From an uncultured Taibaiella sp. (GTDB lineage Bacteria > Bacteroidota > Bacteroidia > Chitinophagales > Chitinophagaceae), in NCBI GenBank assembly GCA_946886975.1, contig CAMPJV010000140.1:1-6820 (forward strand): 6,820 nucleotides of DNA, read 5' to 3'. Made by a program: the position numbers and the translations under genes. The notes under the pieces were generated by a model, which worked only from the letters and a program-made list of their open reading frames with translations, was not told where the DNA came from and ran no database searches. Below, in pieces: positions 6,498 through 6,820 of this stretch. Numbering within the stretch: the stretch's first letter is position 1; each line of letters starts with the position of its first letter.

Positions 6498-6820
6498 ATG
6501 AAAAAGTGCTTCCCGGCATTTAAGGCCGTGATTATGCTCATTACTGTCTTCTGTTTGGCAACAGGACAGTCGTATGGCCAATCTAAAGTAGGCCAATGGT
6601 ACCTACAATCTGCGAGGACAATAGAGCCTCAAACGGTCGCTATATTTGAGCCATTGTACTTAGAAAGGCCCAACCCTTTAGTGACAAATTACCTGCAACT
6701 GAACTTAAATGAATTTTCATCGTTACTGACAAACAATGCGCCCCTGATAGATCTTTACATTCCATATGGTACAAGCACGGTAAAACTTAACCTTGCAAAA
6801 GTTAGTACTACGGCTTCAAC
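6498..6820 (+). CDS. Secreted protein, N-terminal fragment; possibly prodomain of a T9SS-exported metalloprotease
   Basis: The frame is open from the ATG at 6498 for 107 codons and two further bases, to the window edge. Residues 1-27 look like a Sec signal peptide: KKC near the start, the hydrophobic stretch AVIMLITVFCLATG, and likely cleavage near YG|Q or G|QS. The mature part continues KVGQWYLQSA, then a segment about FEPLYLERPNPL, then YLQLNLNEFSSLLTNNAPLIDLYIPYG (written here as its two halves, residues about 67-93), followed by a VKLNLAKVS strand. The pattern of a short helix ending in 'LL..AP' followed by a strand 'L.IPYG...V.L.L..V' resembles N-terminal prodomains of Bacteroidota secreted reprolysin-like metalloproteases. 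That is a recollection of pattern, not a demonstrated match. The catalytic region would lie beyond the window. Export is well supported; function is not. No clear Shine-Dalgarno sequence precedes the ATG. Confidence 0.6.
   Translation, partial: MKKCFPAFKAVIMLITVFCLATGQSYGQSKVGQWYLQSARTIEPQTVAIFEPLYLERPNPLVTNYLQLNLNEFSSLLTNNAPLIDLYIPYGTSTVKLNLAKVSTTAS

Noticed and set aside
6065..6541. Two minus-strand open frames (6065-6307 and 6341-6541) around the right-hand intergenic gap
   Set aside because: The first overlaps the TerC C-terminus and has no recognisable content. The second covers AT-rich spacer and the start of the downstream signal peptide. Neither has a ribosome-binding or promoter signal I can support.

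Overview
The window looks like chromosomal DNA of a member of the Bacteroidota, probably a Chitinophagales-type organism. Three things point there: two secreted peptidases end in a type IX secretion (T9SS) sorting domain, a system essentially confined to this phylum; two genes are preceded by the phylum's TAnnTTTG -7 promoter element; and most genes lack a clear Shine-Dalgarno sequence. The finer placement is an inference from general character and moderate GC content.

Layout. (1) 1-564, minus strand: the N-terminal 188 codons of dxr, the DXP reductoisomerase of the MEP isoprenoid pathway, running off the left edge. (2) 565-862: a gap holding a probable dxr promoter and a degenerate 11-bp tandem repeat. 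(3) 863-1234, minus strand: a small single-domain rhodanese lipoprotein, with a hairpin over its stop codon. (4) 1321-5232, plus strand: two tandem, paralogous M1-family (gluzincin) metallopeptidases of 650 and about 649 residues. Each has a signal peptide, an M1 catalytic core and a C-terminal T9SS sorting domain. They are separated by 9 nt and closed by a clear intrinsic terminator. (5) 5352-6230, plus strand: a TerC-family membrane protein with its own promoter-like sequence. (6) 6231-6497: an AT-rich gap. (7) 6498 to the right edge, plus strand: the start of a gene for a secreted protein, possibly the prodomain of another exported metalloprotease.

How the genes fit together. dxr is housekeeping. 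The peptidase pair forms an apparent two-gene operon that would export proteins to the cell surface or medium, where they would trim peptides during protein scavenging. The rhodanese is divergent from them and shares an 86-bp intergenic region. TerC appears to be an independent unit. I see no mobile element, CRISPR array, RNA gene, phage gene or new multi-gene defence-like system. The points most worth a second look are the 11-bp-phased repeat and the divergence in active-site motifs between the two peptidases.
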